Below, piece by piece: positions 63,867 through 64,000 of a stretch of DNA of 64,000 nucleotides. Numbering within the stretch: position 1 is the first letter of the stretch; every line of letters starts with the position of its first letter. The notes beneath the pieces were generated by a model. That model was not told the origin of the DNA and did no database searches. It saw only the letters and a program-made list of their open reading frames with translations. Made by a program: the position numbers and the translations under genes. This DNA comes from Thermodesulfobacteriota bacterium (GTDB lineage: Bacteria; Desulfobacterota; Desulfobacteria; Desulfobacterales; Desulfosudaceae), in contig JBFMDX010000008.1 of the NCBI GenBank assembly GCA_040753795.1, positions 62,001 to 126,000 on the forward strand. The letters are read 5' to 3'.

Positions 63867-64000
63867 ATGATGCCGAAACGTTTCCGCCGTCTGATATTTA
63901 TCGTGGCCGTGGTGAGTTTTAGTCTTGCTGCCCTATCCTGCGGTTTGATCAACGCCGAAGAGACCTCGGAGGTCCGGCAGATCCGCCAGATCGCGGTCAT
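63867..64000 (+). CDS. Lipoprotein (partial, start only)
   Basis: Only 44 residues lie within the window. MMPKRFRRLIFIVAVVSFSL is followed by AALSCGLINAEE, a lipoprotein signal with lipobox LAALSC, and then a charged mature start (TSEVRQIRQIAV). Shine-Dalgarno GGAG lies eight bases upstream. The remainder is beyond the window, so no function can be given. Confidence 0.65.
   Translation, partial: MMPKRFRRLIFIVAVVSFSLAALSCGLINAEETSEVRQIRQIAV

Overview
The window looks like chromosome of a Desulfobacterota (former Deltaproteobacteria) organism, probably of the Desulfobacterales. The grounds are the GC-rich coding style, the family content (DUF362/ferredoxin protein, B12-binding radical SAM enzyme, sigma-54 activator, RND efflux, TPR glycosyltransferase-like protein) and the adjacency pdxA-uvrA-tRNA-Asn. 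This is inference; no 16S or taxonomic marker is present.

Left part, about 1-31 kb, mostly core metabolism. It holds a transglutaminase-like exported protein cut by the window edge, a PLP aminotransferase, carAB, and a four-gene operon on the minus strand (AdoMet-decarboxylase-like, GNAT, ATP-grasp, PLP decarboxylase). That operon faces a divergent sigma-54 activator and carries a good -24/-12 promoter. Then come a TetR-RND tripartite efflux operon, a TPR membrane protein, two overlapping SGNH-hydrolase genes, an exported beta-propeller-like protein, an unknown gene, pdxA, uvrA and tRNA-Asn with its terminator.

Middle part, about 31.2-55.5 kb, is a defence-type island starting immediately after tRNA-Asn: WYL regulator, Fic protein, AddB/AddA-like nuclease-helicase pair, then a minus-strand run res-mod-unknown-TDP1-like-SNF2 helicase-RhuM. 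Three genes of that run (40.5-46.6 kb) are visibly AT-rich compared with everything around them, and the target-recognition part of mod is also AT-rich. The island ends in broken genes (an ATP-binding regulator fragment, an MNT/HEPN pair with a frameshifted HEPN, a DUF1016 fragment) and a repeat protein with an acidic tail. The same GTTCC-N7-GGAAC operator sits in front of the WYL regulator and in front of this last gene, so the two ends of the island may be co-regulated.

Right part, 55.5-64 kb: a degenerate 23-bp repeat array, a TAT-signal-bearing FtsZ-like protein with dead GTPase motifs and an internal duplication, a shortened DNA polymerase III alpha paralogue, a DUF362 iron-sulfur protein, a lipoprotein that joins a Cache sensor to a CheD-like deamidase domain, a B12-binding radical SAM protein and the start of a lipoprotein gene.

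Best candidates for undescribed biology: (1) the AT-rich unknown/TDP1-like/SNF2 helicase module, (2) the periplasmic FtsZ-like protein, (3) the sigma-54-driven SpeD/GNAT/ATP-grasp/decarboxylase operon, (4) the Cache-CheD lipoprotein. All functional calls come from motif reading without database searches.
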